From positions 124,001 through 188,000 of the forward strand of contig CAVZHY010000006.1 of NCBI GenBank assembly GCA_963775235.1: DNA of 64,000 nucleotides, given 5' to 3'. Within the stretch, counting starts at the first letter, position 1. Each line of letters begins with the position of its first letter. This document shows positions 17,588 to 26,097 of the stretch, one piece after another. The position numbers and the translations under genes are program-made. This DNA is from JBBDMC01 sp963775235 (GTDB taxonomy: Bacteria > Pseudomonadota > Alphaproteobacteria > Rhizobiales > Kaistiaceae). The notes below the pieces were generated by a model. That model was not told the origin of the DNA. It searched no databases and saw only the letters and a list, made by a program, of their open reading frames with translations.

Positions 17588-18342
17588 TGAAATCGCCGCA
17601 TCTCCGCCTCGGTGTGAACATCGACCACGTTGCCACGATCCGAAACGCCCGCGGCGGTGATCATCCCGACCCGCTGCGTGCAGCAGAGATCGCGGCGGCC
17701 GCCGGCGCCGACGGCATCACGGCGCACCTGCGCGAGGACCGGCGCCACATCGGCGACCGCGATATCGAGCGGTTGAGGGCGCTTGCCCTGCCGCTGAACC
17801 TCGAGATGGCGGCGACCAGAGAGATGCTGGCGATCGCCCTTCACCATCGCCCCCACGCGGCCTGCATCGTGCCCGAGCGGCGGGAGGAACGGACCACCGA
17901 GGGCGGGATCGACGCGGCCGGCCAGCGCGATCGCCTGGAGCCCATCGTCGCGGCACTGGGGGACGCCGGCGTGCGCGTATCGCTGTTTGTCGAGGCCGAG
18001 CGCCGCCAGCTTGACGCTGCGGTTGCGCTGGGCGCGCCGGTGGTCGAACTCCATACGGGGCCCTATTGCGAGGCATGGCAGTCGGGCCCGGAGGCGTTCG
18101 AACGGGAGCGTTTGCGGCTGGTCGAGATGGCCCGCTACGGGGCGAGCATCGGGCTCGAAATTCACGCCGGACACGGGCTTGCCTACGACACCGTGAAGCC
18201 GGTGGCGGCAATCCCCGAGGTCAGGGAGCTCAATATCGGTCACTACCTGATTGGCGAGGCAATTTTTGTCGGTCTGGCGGAGAGCGTCAGGACGATGCGG
18301 CGACTGATGGATGAGGCACGCTCCGAGGTCGCCACGGCGTGA
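17584..18342 (+). CDS. pdxJ: Pyridoxine 5'-phosphate synthase
   Basis: 252-residue TIM-barrel enzyme that forms pyridoxine 5'-phosphate from deoxyxylulose 5-phosphate and amino-acetone phosphate. Hallmarks: LGVNIDHVATIRNARGG, DGITAHLREDRRHI, CIVPERREERTTEGG, VVELHTGPYC and LEIHAGHGLAYDTV. It overlaps DUF2062 by ATGA and overlaps acpS by GTGA, indicating translational coupling. Confidence 0.97.
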   Translation: MMKSPHLRLGVNIDHVATIRNARGGDHPDPLRAAEIAAAAGADGITAHLREDRRHIGDRDIERLRALALPLNLEMAATREMLAIALHHRPHAACIVPERREERTTEGGIDAAGQRDRLEPIVAALGDAGVRVSLFVEAERRQLDAAVALGAPVVELHTGPYCEAWQSGPEAFERERLRLVEMARYGASIGLEIHAGHGLAYDTVKPVAAIPEVRELNIGHYLIGEAIFVGLAESVRTMRRLMDEARSEVATA

Positions 18343-18743
18343 TTATCGGGATCGGCAACGACGCGGTCGACATCCGCCGGGTCGAGAAGGTTCTGGAGCG
18401 CCACGGGGACCGATTCACGCTGCGGGTGTTCACCGATATCGAGGTGCAGAAATCGGACGGCCGGCGCTTGCGCGCCGCCTCCTACGCCAAGCGCTTCGCC
18501 GCCAAGGAGGCATGCTCGAAGGCACTCGGCACCGGCATCCGCGACGGCGTGTTCTGGCGCGACATGGGCGTGGTCAACCTGGCGTCGGGCAAGCCGACCA
18601 TGGCGCTCACCGGCGGCGCGGCCGAGCGGCTGAAAGCGCTCACCCCGCCGGGCCACCGTCCCGAAATCCACGTGACCATCACGGATGATTTCCCGCTGGC
18701 GCAGGCACTGGTGATCATCGAGGCGGTGCCGGAGGGGGGGTAG
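18339..18743 (+). CDS. acpS: Holo-[acyl-carrier-protein] synthase
   Basis: 134-residue phosphopantetheinyl transferase that activates acyl carrier protein. Motifs are IGIGNDAVDIRRVEKVL at the start and RFAAKEACSKALGTG, which supply the magnesium-binding residues. The GTG start overlaps the pdxJ stop as GTGA. The next gene, lepB, is 247 bp away and separated by a palindromic repeat. Confidence 0.96.
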   Translation: MIIGIGNDAVDIRRVEKVLERHGDRFTLRVFTDIEVQKSDGRRLRAASYAKRFAAKEACSKALGTGIRDGVFWRDMGVVNLASGKPTMALTGGAAERLKALTPPGHRPEIHVTITDDFPLAQALVIIEAVPEGG

Positions 18744-18790
18744 GTTAGGGGCTTTGCGGCTTTGCCATCTTCAGCCACGTTCGTCTGTCG

Positions 18791-18895
18791 ACCCCTCCCC
18801 AAAATCGCTTCGCGATTTTGACCCTCCCGGAAGGGGAGGGTTGGCGTTGGTCTGGCGTTCGCCAGACGACTCCGCAAGGGGGAGGGTTGGCGTGG
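18791..18895. repeat. Intergenic palindromic repeat with three hairpins
   Basis: Between acpS and lepB. Three perfect hairpins follow one another: AAAATCGC-TTC-GCGATTTT at 18801-18819, a CCCTCCC/GGGAGGG stem at 18822-18840, and TCTGGCG-TT-CGCCAGA at 18851-18866. The phrase GGGAGGGTTGGCGT appears at both 18834 and about 18881. The layout resembles highly repeated palindromic intergenic elements of Rhizobiales. Only this copy is in the window, so repeat status rests on its structure. Confidence 0.65.
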
Positions 18896-18990
18896 ACAGT
18901 GGGGAGGCGGCGCCTGTGCGGCGAGGGCGGCGTTGCGCCACTGACGGCAAGCCGGTATGAGGAACCATACATGAACCGTGGGCAGAGAGC

Positions 18991-19752
18991 ATGAGCGTGG
19001 CAACGGAAAAGCAGGCCAACACCGGCGGTTTTGGCGAGACCGTCAAAGTCGTCGTCCAGGCCCTGATACTGGCGCTGCTCGTCCGGACGTTCCTCTTCCA
19101 GCCGTTCAATATTCCTTCGGGATCGATGGAGGATACGCTTCTTATCGGCGACTACCTGTTCGTATCGAAGTATTCCTACGGATACTCGCGATTTTCGCTG
19201 CCGTTCGGGCCGCACCTGTTCGATGGACGCATCTGGTCGGCGCCGCCCAAACGGGGTGACGTGGTGGTGTTCAAACTGCCGCGCGACGATACGACCGACT
19301 ACATCAAACGCGTCATCGGGCTTCCCGGCGACAAGATCCAGATGATCAACGGAGTGCTCAACATCAACGGCACGCCGGTGCCGCGCGAACGCATATCTGA
19401 CTTCGTCTCGACCGACGCCTTCGGCAATACCACGAAGGTCGCGCGCTACAGGGAGACGCTGCCGAACGGCGTCAGCTACGACACGCTCGACCTCGACCCG
19501 AACGGCATCGAGGACAATACGCAGGTCTTCGAGGTGCCGCCCGACCACTACTTCATGATGGGCGACAACCGCGACAACTCGACCGACAGCCGGGTTTCGC
19601 CGACGGCCGGCGGGGTCGGCTACGTGCCGTTCGAGAATCTCGTCGGCCGAGCCGAGATCATCTTCTTCTCGGTCGACGAGGGCGAGAGCGCGCTGGAAGT
19701 CTGGAAATGGCCGTGGATCGTCCGCTGGGACCGGCTGTTCAAGCTTCTATGA
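18991..19752 (+). CDS. lepB: Signal peptidase I
   Basis: 253-residue inner-membrane protease that removes signal peptides from exported proteins. An N-terminal membrane helix (VVVQALILALLVRTFLFQPF) is followed by the catalytic serine in PSGSMEDTLLIGDYLFVSK, the catalytic lysine in YIKRVIGLPGDKI, and the conserved box GDNRDNSTDSR. Its stop overlaps the start of rnc (ATGA at 19749). The lepB-rnc-era order is conserved widely in bacteria. Confidence 0.97.
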   Translation: MSVATEKQANTGGFGETVKVVVQALILALLVRTFLFQPFNIPSGSMEDTLLIGDYLFVSKYSYGYSRFSLPFGPHLFDGRIWSAPPKRGDVVVFKLPRDDTTDYIKRVIGLPGDKIQMINGVLNINGTPVPRERISDFVSTDAFGNTTKVARYRETLPNGVSYDTLDLDPNGIEDNTQVFEVPPDHYFMMGDNRDNSTDSRVSPTAGGVGYVPFENLVGRAEIIFFSVDEGESALEVWKWPWIVRWDRLFKLL

Positions 19753-20459
19753 AGTCAGCCGGGGCGGCTGCGCTCGCCGATCTGGAGCGCCGTCTCGGTT
19801 ACGGTTTCACGGATCGTGCGCTGCTGGTGCGGGCACTCACCCATGCGAGTGCCATCACCGGTCGGCGGGCGCCGATGGACACGTACGAGCGCCTGGAATT
19901 CCTCGGCGACCGCGTGCTTGGCCTGGTGGTTGCCGAGATGCTGCTGGAGGCGTTCCCCGCGGCCAGTGAGGGAGAGATTGCGGCGCGCTTCAGCGGCCTC
20001 GTGCGCAACCAGACCTGCGTCGAAACGGCGCTGGCGCTCGATCTCGGCTCGGCGATCGTGCTCGGTGAAGGCGAAATGCAGTCCGGTGGCCGCGAGAAGT
20101 CGACCATCCTCGGCGACGCCTGCGAGGCGGTGATCGGCGCGATCTACCTCGACGGCGGCCTCGAACCCGCGGCGCGCTTCGTGCGCGACAACTGGCACCA
20201 GAGGATGATGAAGGGACGCGGGCCGCAACGCGATGCCAAGACGGCGCTGCAGGAATGGTCGCAGGGCAAGACCTATGGGACCCCGTTGTACAGGATCATT
20301 GGCAAGAGCGGGCGCGATCACGAGCCCCGCTTCGCGGTCGAGGTGCAGGTGGGCAAAGTCCGGCCGGCTCGCGGCGAGGGCGGCACGCGCCGCGATGCCG
20401 AGCAGGCGGCCGCCGCCGCGGTGCTGATCCGCGAGGGCGTGTGGAAGGACGAGGGGTGA
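19749..20459 (+). CDS. rnc: Ribonuclease III
   Basis: Double-strand-specific endoribonuclease for rRNA maturation and RNA decay, 236 residues. The RNase III signature is ERLEFLGDRVLGLVVAEML, with a second metal-binding segment at ILGDACEAVIGAIYLDGG. A C-terminal dsRNA-binding domain begins near residue 155 (DAKTALQEWSQGK). I chose ATG 19749, which overlaps the lepB stop by four bases, over an upstream start at 19707 inside lepB. Confidence 0.96.
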   Translation: MKSAGAAALADLERRLGYGFTDRALLVRALTHASAITGRRAPMDTYERLEFLGDRVLGLVVAEMLLEAFPAASEGEIAARFSGLVRNQTCVETALALDLGSAIVLGEGEMQSGGREKSTILGDACEAVIGAIYLDGGLEPAARFVRDNWHQRMMKGRGPQRDAKTALQEWSQGKTYGTPLYRIIGKSGRDHEPRFAVEVQVGKVRPARGEGGTRRDAEQAAAAAVLIREGVWKDEG

Positions 20460-21367
20460 GCGGCGAGGAGGTTCCCACCCGCTGCGGTTTCGTGGCGTTG
20501 ATCGGCGCGCCCAACGCCGGCAAGTCGACGCTGGTCAACCGGCTTGTCGGCACCAAAATCTCCATCGTCAGCCACAAGGTCCAGACGACCCGGTCGATCA
20601 TCCGCGGCATTGCTATCTCCGGCCGCTCCCAAATCGTGTTTGTGGACACACCGGGTATCTTCAAGCCGAAGCGGCGGCTCGACCGGGCGATGGTGGAAAC
20701 GGCCTGGAGCGGCGCCCGTGACGCCGATCTGGTGGCGGTGCTGGTCGATGCTGCAAAGGGGCTGACCGATGAGGTGGCGGCGTTGCTGGCGGCTCTCACC
20801 GAGATGCGCCAGCCGAAGATTCTGCTTCTCAACAAGATCGATCTGGTCAAGCGGGAGACCCTCCTGGTCCTCGCCGATGAGGCCAACCGCGCGGTGCCGT
20901 TCGAGCGCACGTTCATGATCTCGGCGGCGACCGGCGACGGGCTTGACGACTTCGTCGCCTACCTCGCCAAGGCGGTGCCCGAGGGGCCATGGCACTACCC
21001 CGAGGACGAGGTCAGCGATTTGCCGATCCGGAACCTCGCCGCCGAAATCACCCGCGAGAAGCTGTTCGAACGGCTCCACCAGGAGCTCCCCTACGAGGCG
21101 ACGGTCGAGACCGAACTATGGCGGGAGCAGAGGGACGGCTCGGTGCGGGTCGAGCAGACGATCTATGTCGCCCGCGACAGTCAGAAGAAGATCGTGATCG
21201 GCAAGGCCGGCGCCACCATCAAGGCGATCTCGATGGCTGCCCGCCAGGAGATTGCGGAGGTGGCGGAGAAACCGGTCCACCTCTTCCTGTTCGTCAAGGT
21301 GCGCGAGAAATGGGCTGACGACCCCGAACGTTATCGGGCGATGGGCATCGAGTTCTGGAAAGGGTAG
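20456..21367 (+). CDS. era: GTPase Era
   Basis: 303-residue GTPase for 16S rRNA processing and 30S assembly. G1 is GAPNAGKST, G3 is FVDTPGIF, G4 is LLNKIDLV, and the C-terminal KH RNA-binding domain includes VIGKAGATIKAISMAARQEI. I start it at the GTG at 20456, which overlaps the rnc stop (GTGA) and gives the standard N-terminus VSGEEVPTRCGFVALIG. The longer open frame to 20255 lies inside rnc. Confidence 0.96.
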   Translation: MSGEEVPTRCGFVALIGAPNAGKSTLVNRLVGTKISIVSHKVQTTRSIIRGIAISGRSQIVFVDTPGIFKPKRRLDRAMVETAWSGARDADLVAVLVDAAKGLTDEVAALLAALTEMRQPKILLLNKIDLVKRETLLVLADEANRAVPFERTFMISAATGDGLDDFVAYLAKAVPEGPWHYPEDEVSDLPIRNLAAEITREKLFERLHQELPYEATVETELWREQRDGSVRVEQTIYVARDSQKKIVIGKAGATIKAISMAARQEIAEVAEKPVHLFLFVKVREKWADDPERYRAMGIEFWKG

Positions 21368-21401
21368 GGCGCACCCCGCAATTCAGCGCTAGATTGAGCC
21401 C

Positions 21402-22157
21402 ATGCAGTGGACCGACGAGGGCATCATCACCGGCACGCGGCGTCACGGCGAAACCAGCCTGATCGTCGAGTTGATGACATACGCCCACGGCCGCCACCTC
21501 GGTCTGGTGCGCGGCGGGCGGTCGCGGCGGTGGCAGCCGATCCTGCAGCCGGGTAATTCGGTCACGGTGACATGGCGGGCACGGCTTCACGAGCACCTCG
21601 GTCACTTCACCGTCGAGCCGACAGTTCAGCGCGCGGCACGGTTGATCGAGTCTGCCGTCGGTCTGTACGGCATCCAGATGCTGGGCGGGTTGCTAAGGCT
21701 GTTGCCCGAGCGCGACGCGCACGCGCAGCTGTACGAGGGGCTCGCCGCCATCGTTGACCTGCTCGACGAGCCGCGGCTTGCGGGCGCGCTGATGGTGCGT
21801 TTCGAACTGAAGCTGCTTGAGGATCTCGGCTTCGGCCTCGATCTCGAGCGCTGCGCGGCGACGGGCGGGAACGACGACCTCGCCTACGTGTCGCCAAAGA
21901 CGGGGCGCGCAGTCAGCCGTTCGGCCGGGGAGGCATACCGCGACCGGCTGTTGCCGCTCCCGGCATTCCTGCTTGGCCCCCCCTCGATAGTCGCACCGCC
22001 GGCCGAAGAAATCCGCGACGCCTTCCGCCTCACAGGCTATTTCCTCGCACGCCACGTATTCGAGCCGCGCGGGATCGAGCCGCCGGATGCGCGGGGTCGC
22101 TTCATCGTTGTGGTCGAGGGCGCGCAACAGCTTAAATCGCAAGGGTTTCAAGCCTAA
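21402..22157 (+). CDS. recO: DNA repair protein RecO
   Basis: 251-residue recombination mediator that works with RecF and RecR to load RecA. The N-terminal OB fold reads TDEGIITGTRRHGETSLIVEL, with a glycine-rich turn LGLVRGGRSRRWQPILQPGN. The alpha-helical C-terminal part includes LLRLLPERDAHAQLYEGLA. It follows era by 34 bp and precedes parC by 8 bp, a normal order in Rhizobiales. Confidence 0.94.
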   Translation: MQWTDEGIITGTRRHGETSLIVELMTYAHGRHLGLVRGGRSRRWQPILQPGNSVTVTWRARLHEHLGHFTVEPTVQRAARLIESAVGLYGIQMLGGLLRLLPERDAHAQLYEGLAAIVDLLDEPRLAGALMVRFELKLLEDLGFGLDLERCAATGGNDDLAYVSPKTGRAVSRSAGEAYRDRLLPLPAFLLGPPSIVAPPAEEIRDAFRLTGYFLARHVFEPRGIEPPDARGRFIVVVEGAQQLKSQGFQA

Positions 22158-22165
22158 GCCGCGCC

Positions 22166-24418
22166 ATGGCCCAACACCTGATTCCCCCCGGCGGCGAGAT
22201 CGAGCCGGTCGATCTTCGCGCCGCCCTCGAAGAGCGTTACCTCGCCTACGCTCTGTCCACGATCATGCATCGGGCGCTGCCCGACGTGCGCGACGGCCTC
22301 AAACCCGTCCACCGCCGCATCCTCTACGGCATGCGCCAGCTGCGCCTCGAACCCGGCAGCGCCTTCAAGAAGTCCGCCAAGATCGTCGGCGACGTGATGG
22401 GCAATTTCCATCCGCACGGCGACCAGGCGATCTACGACGCGCTGGTGCGGCTCGCGCAGGATTTCGCGGTCCGGTACCCGCTGATCGAAGGGCAGGGCAA
22501 CTTCGGCAACATCGACGGCGATAACGCCGCCGCGATGCGCTACACCGAGTCGCGGCTGACGGAGGTGGCGCGGCTGCTTCTCGACGGCATCGACGAGGAC
22601 GCGGTCGACTTCCGGCCGACATATGACGACAGCGACCGCGAGCCGGTGGTGCTTCCGGGCGCATTCCCCAATTTGCTCGCCAACGGTTCGGCCGGAATTG
22701 CGGTCGGCATGGCGACGTCGATCCCGCCGCACAATGCCGCGGAGCTTTGCGATGCGGCGCTGCATCTCATCAAGCACCCGAACGCCCGCATCGACAAGCT
22801 CGTGGAACTCGTGCCGGGGCCGGACCTGCCGACCGGCGGAATCATCGTCGACGACAAGGCGGCGATCGCCGAAGCATACAAGACCGGCCGCGGGTCCTTC
22901 CGGGTGCGGGCCCGCTGGAACCAGGAAGACCAGGGGCGCGGCACCTACGTCATCGTCGTCACCGAGATTCCCTATCAGGTCCAGAAGGCGCGGCTGATCG
23001 AGAAGATCGCCGAGCTGCTGGAGGCCAAGAAGCTGCCGCTGGTCGCCAACGTGCGCGACGAGTTGGCGGAGGATATCCGCGTCGTCATCGAGCCGAAAAG
23101 CCGGACCGTCGATCCGGTGCTGCTGATGGAGTCGCTTTTCCGGCTGACCGACCTGGAAGCGCGCGTGCCGCTCAACATGACGGTCCTGTCCAAGGGCGTC
23201 GTGCCGCGGGTGATGGGCCTCGGAGAGGTCATCAGCGAATGGTTGGGGCACCGGCGCGAGGTGCTGGTCCGGCGCGCCCGGTTCCGGCTCGAGCGCCTAC
23301 GCCACCGCCTGGAGGTGCTCGACGGTTTCCTGATCGCTTATCTCAACCTCGACGAGGTGATCCGCATCATCCGGACGGAGGACGAGCCCAAACCGGTCCT
23401 GATGAAAACGTTCAAGCTGACCGACGTTCAGGCGGAGGCGATCCTCAACATGCGCCTGCGCTCGTTGCGCCGGCTCGAGGAGATGGAGATCAGGGCGGAG
23501 CGTGATGCGCTGACCACGGAACAGAAGTCATTAAACGCGCTGGTCAAATCGGAGGACAAGCAGTGGGAGGCGGTTGCCGGCGAGATCAAGGCGGTCAGGA
23601 AGGCCTTTGGTCCTGACACGGCGCTCGGTCGCCGCCGAACCACGTTCGGCGAAGCGCCGGAACACGACGTCGAGGACATGCAGACGGCGATGATCGAGCG
23701 AGAACCGGTCACCGTAGTTGTCTCGGAGAAAGGCTGGATCAGGGCGCTGAAGGGGCATGACATCGATATCAAGGCGCTGACCTTCAAGAGCGACGATCAG
23801 GTCAAGTTCGCCTTCCCGGCCGAAACCACCGACAAGATCCTCGTCGCCTCCACCGGCGGGCGCTTCTACACGCTGGCCGCGGACAAGCTGCCGGGAGGGC
23901 GCGGCCATGGCGAGCCGATCAAGCTGATGGTCGACATGGAGGCCGCCGACGACGTGGTGTCCGTCTTTGTGCACGACCCGGCGCGCAAGCTTCTCGTCGC
24001 CTCGACCGAGGGGCGGGGCTTCGTCGTGCCTGAGGCGGAGGTGCTGGCCACGACGCGCAAAGGCAAGGTCGTGCTCAGTGTTTCGCCGCCGGAGGAGATG
24101 CGGGTGTGCGTTTCGGCTGCCGGAGACACGGTCGCGGCCCTCGGACAGAACCGCAAGCTGCTGATTTTTCCGCTCGACCAGGTCCCCGAAATGACGCGCG
24201 GCAAGGGCGTGCGGCTCCAGCGCTACAAGGACGGCGGCATCGCCGATGCCCGCGTCTTCGCCAAGGCCGACGGCATGACCTGGCACGATTCGTCGGGGCG
24301 CGCGTTCAACCGGCCTCTGAAGGAACTCAAGGAATGGATCGGGACACGTGCCCAGGCAGGCCGCCTGCCGCCGCCGGGCTTTCCCCGCTCCAACCGCTTC
24401 GGCACGCCACCCCTCTAG
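22166..24418 (+). CDS. parC: DNA topoisomerase IV subunit A
   Basis: 750-residue type IIA topoisomerase subunit that decatenates chromosomes with ParE. N-terminal catalytic core: RYLAYALSTIMHRALPDVRD, GNFHPHGDQAIYDALVRLAQ, and the DNA-cleaving tyrosine in AAAMRYTESRL. The C-terminal beta-pinwheel appears degenerate and short, with ASTGGRFYTLAADKLPGGRG. The C-terminus lacks the GyrA box typical of gyrase, supporting ParC. It is the last gene of the block that begins at rpoZ. Confidence 0.94.
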   Translation: MAQHLIPPGGEIEPVDLRAALEERYLAYALSTIMHRALPDVRDGLKPVHRRILYGMRQLRLEPGSAFKKSAKIVGDVMGNFHPHGDQAIYDALVRLAQDFAVRYPLIEGQGNFGNIDGDNAAAMRYTESRLTEVARLLLDGIDEDAVDFRPTYDDSDREPVVLPGAFPNLLANGSAGIAVGMATSIPPHNAAELCDAALHLIKHPNARIDKLVELVPGPDLPTGGIIVDDKAAIAEAYKTGRGSFRVRARWNQEDQGRGTYVIVVTEIPYQVQKARLIEKIAELLEAKKLPLVANVRDELAEDIRVVIEPKSRTVDPVLLMESLFRLTDLEARVPLNMTVLSKGVVPRVMGLGEVISEWLGHRREVLVRRARFRLERLRHRLEVLDGFLIAYLNLDEVIRIIRTEDEPKPVLMKTFKLTDVQAEAILNMRLRSLRRLEEMEIRAERDALTTEQKSLNALVKSEDKQWEAVAGEIKAVRKAFGPDTALGRRRTTFGEAPEHDVEDMQTAMIEREPVTVVVSEKGWIRALKGHDIDIKALTFKSDDQVKFAFPAETTDKILVASTGGRFYTLAADKLPGGRGHGEPIKLMVDMEAADDVVSVFVHDPARKLLVASTEGRGFVVPEAEVLATTRKGKVVLSVSPPEEMRVCVSAAGDTVAALGQNRKLLIFPLDQVPEMTRGKGVRLQRYKDGGIADARVFAKADGMTWHDSSGRAFNRPLKELKEWIGTRAQAGRLPPPGFPRSNRFGTPPL

Positions 24419-24515
24419 AAGGCCAATCCGGCACGATAGTTGCTGGGACAGGTGTGCGGGTCGGAGTAGACTGGACTCCACGAATCACCTGAGCCACCTT
24501 GCAAGGAGAGGTCGA

Positions 24516-24746
24516 ATGAAAGCCGTTTCGGAAAAACTGATCCGATTGAAGGCGTACGAGTTGTGGGAGCAGAGCGGGCGACCGCCGGGTCTTGAACTGG
24601 AGCACTGGCTACTGGCTGAGCGGACGTTGCTCAACGGCGCGCCAAAGAAACCACCTGCGGCTGAAGCCCCGACACCGGCGAAGCGCAAGGTTGCGCGCGC
24701 CAGGAAGCCGGACGCGCGGACGCGGCGTGGCGAAACAACGATGTAA
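24516..24746 (+). CDS. DUF2934-like small protein
   Basis: 76-residue protein starting at ATG 24516 behind a strong ribosome site (AAGGAGAGGTCGA). The N-terminal half, IRLKAYELWEQSGRP then LELEHWLLAER, matches the DUF2934 pattern (I-x-x-x-AY-x-x-WE-x-x-GRP-x-G-x-x-x-x-HW). The C-terminal half is lysine/arginine/alanine-rich and probably disordered (KRKVARARKPDARTRRG). The family is common in Rhizobiales and has no assigned function. Confidence 0.82.
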   Translation: MKAVSEKLIRLKAYELWEQSGRPPGLELEHWLLAERTLLNGAPKKPPAAEAPTPAKRKVARARKPDARTRRGETTM

Positions 24747-24776
24747 GAAAGGGTCGCCGCTGGCAATCGAGCCGAC

Positions 24777-24798
24777 CCAGAGCGGCCTGGAATTGCTC
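24777..24798. repeat. Probable internally deleted remnant of the dispersed repeat
   Basis: This 22-bp piece joins CCAGAGC, the left terminus seen in copy 2, to CCTGGAATTGCTC, the right terminus seen in copy 1, with only GG between. A 13-bp match to the right end is unlikely by chance in 64 kb. It lies 12 bp beyond the stop of the minus-strand YkgJ-like gene. Confidence 0.6.
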
Positions 24799-24810
24799 AA
24801 GGGGCCGGGA

Positions 24811-25194
24811 CTATTTGTTCCAGGTGGAGGAGACCCACTCCGGGTCATCGAGCAGATATCGCTCGAACTTGAGGAACTCGTAGTAGCCGCATCGATAGGT
24901 GCCCGGAAACTCCCGGCAGATGCGCGGGCGCGCCTCGTAGACCGTGCAGTTGCGTGTTTCGGAGTTGAGAAACATGCAGGCGGTGCCGAAATGCTCATCC
25001 CGGCGATGCCTGAGCATCCGCTTCTTGCCGTCGTCGGTCGGCTTGGTGAACTTCTTCTCAGCCGCTGCGGCGTCAATGCCGAAATGCTTCGCCAGCCTTT
25101 CGATGTCCCGCTTCGTCGCGCCGATCTCGGCGTACGTGCAGCAGTAAGCCGGGCAGCGTGCGCAGTCGTAAGTGGAGGTTTTTGAAGCGGCCAT
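24811..25194 (-). CDS. YkgJ-like cysteine-cluster protein
   Basis: 127-residue protein with eight or so cysteines in the spacing of the CxxCxxCC zinc/iron-chelating (YkgJ) family: CARCPAYCCTYAEIG, later ACMFLN, NCTVYEARPRICREFPGTYRCG. Start chosen at ATG 25194 (MAASKTSTYD). The longer frame to 25299 translates the adjoining repeat and is rejected. Metal binding is inferred from the family; role unknown. Confidence 0.85.
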   Translation of the reverse strand: MAASKTSTYDCARCPAYCCTYAEIGATKRDIERLAKHFGIDAAAAEKKFTKPTDDGKKRMLRHRRDEHFGTACMFLNSETRNCTVYEARPRICREFPGTYRCGYYEFLKFERYLLDDPEWVSSTWNK

Positions 25195-25238
25195 TGTTGG
25201 AGCGTCAGCCTGCGATGACCGGGCGGTCGGGTGCCCTA

Positions 25239-25341
25239 CCAGAGCAATGTCGCATTTCTCTGAGTCGCGAAATCGCCCCAGCTCTTTGTTTCCCCGCAAT
25301 TCCGGACGGAAGACCGATTCCCACTTCCTGGAATTGCCCTA
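25239..25341. repeat. Dispersed ~100-bp intergenic repeat, copy 2
   Basis: Same orientation as copies 1 and 3. The left end is CCAGAGCAAT and the right end ATTGCCCTAG, an inverted pair with 8 of 10 positions matching. Its middle shares CCCCAGCTCTTTGTTTC and GCAATTCCGGACGGA with copy 1. The right end CTAG supplies the TAG stop of the bpt gene, read on the minus strand. Confidence 0.85.
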
Positions 25342-26085
25342 GTCGACCCTGCCCCAGCCGCGCGGGCCGAGGTGTTCCTGGGGTCGAAAGCGGCGCTTGT
25401 AAGCCATCTTGCGGGAACCGTCGACCCAGTATCCGAGATAGACATACGGCAGCCCCATCCTGCGGGCGCGGGCGATATGGTCGAGGATCATGTAGGTGCC
25501 CAGTGAACGATCGGCGTAGTCCGGATCGAAAAACGAATAGACCATCGACAAACCGTCGGCCAGCACGTCAGTCAGGGCGGTTGCGATCAACGGTCCCTCG
25601 CCGCGTCCGGTGATGGCGGTGTCAGGGCCGCGGAAGCGGTACTCGATGACAAGGGTGTCGACGTGCGAGTCCCCGACCATCATGGCGTAGTCAAGCACCG
25701 TCATATCCGCCATGCCGCCGTCGGAATGACGCGAATCGAGGTACGCGCGGAATAGCGAGTATTGGTCGGACGACGGGCTCGCCGACGTCTCGGTGCCGAT
25801 CAAGTCCCGGTTGCGCCTGTGGACGCGTGCCAGGTTGCGCGTGGGGCGGAATGCGTCGACGACAACCCGTACAGAGACGCAACTGCGGCAGCCCTCGCAG
25901 GCGGGCCGGTAGGCAATATTCTGGCTGCGGCGGAAGCCGCCCTGGGTGAGAATGTCGTTAAGCGCCGCGGCGCGGTCACCGACCAGATGAGTGAACACCT
26001 TGCGCTCCGCCCGTCCAGGAAGGTAGGGGCAGGGCGCCGGCGCGGTCAGATAGAACTGCGGGGTCTCTGTGGTGTGCTTGGTCAT
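25339..26085 (-). CDS. bpt: Aspartate/glutamate leucyltransferase (arginyl-tRNA-protein transferase family)
   Basis: 248-residue N-end-rule transferase that adds an amino acid, usually leucine in bacterial Bpt enzymes, to proteins with N-terminal Asp or Glu. Family features: PCPYLPGRAERKVFTHL, YRPACEGCRSCVSVRV with conserved cysteines, SFFDPDYADRSLGTYMILD, YVYLGYWVDGSRKMAYK, and RPQEHLGPRGW. The stop codon TAG falls exactly at the end of repeat copy 2. The SLC13-type gene lies 12 bp upstream on the same strand. Confidence 0.94.
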   Translation of the reverse strand: MTKHTTETPQFYLTAPAPCPYLPGRAERKVFTHLVGDRAAALNDILTQGGFRRSQNIAYRPACEGCRSCVSVRVVVDAFRPTRNLARVHRRNRDLIGTETSASPSSDQYSLFRAYLDSRHSDGGMADMTVLDYAMMVGDSHVDTLVIEYRFRGPDTAITGRGEGPLIATALTDVLADGLSMVYSFFDPDYADRSLGTYMILDHIARARRMGLPYVYLGYWVDGSRKMAYKRRFRPQEHLGPRGWGRVD

Positions 26086-26097
26086 TCCGGATTCTTC

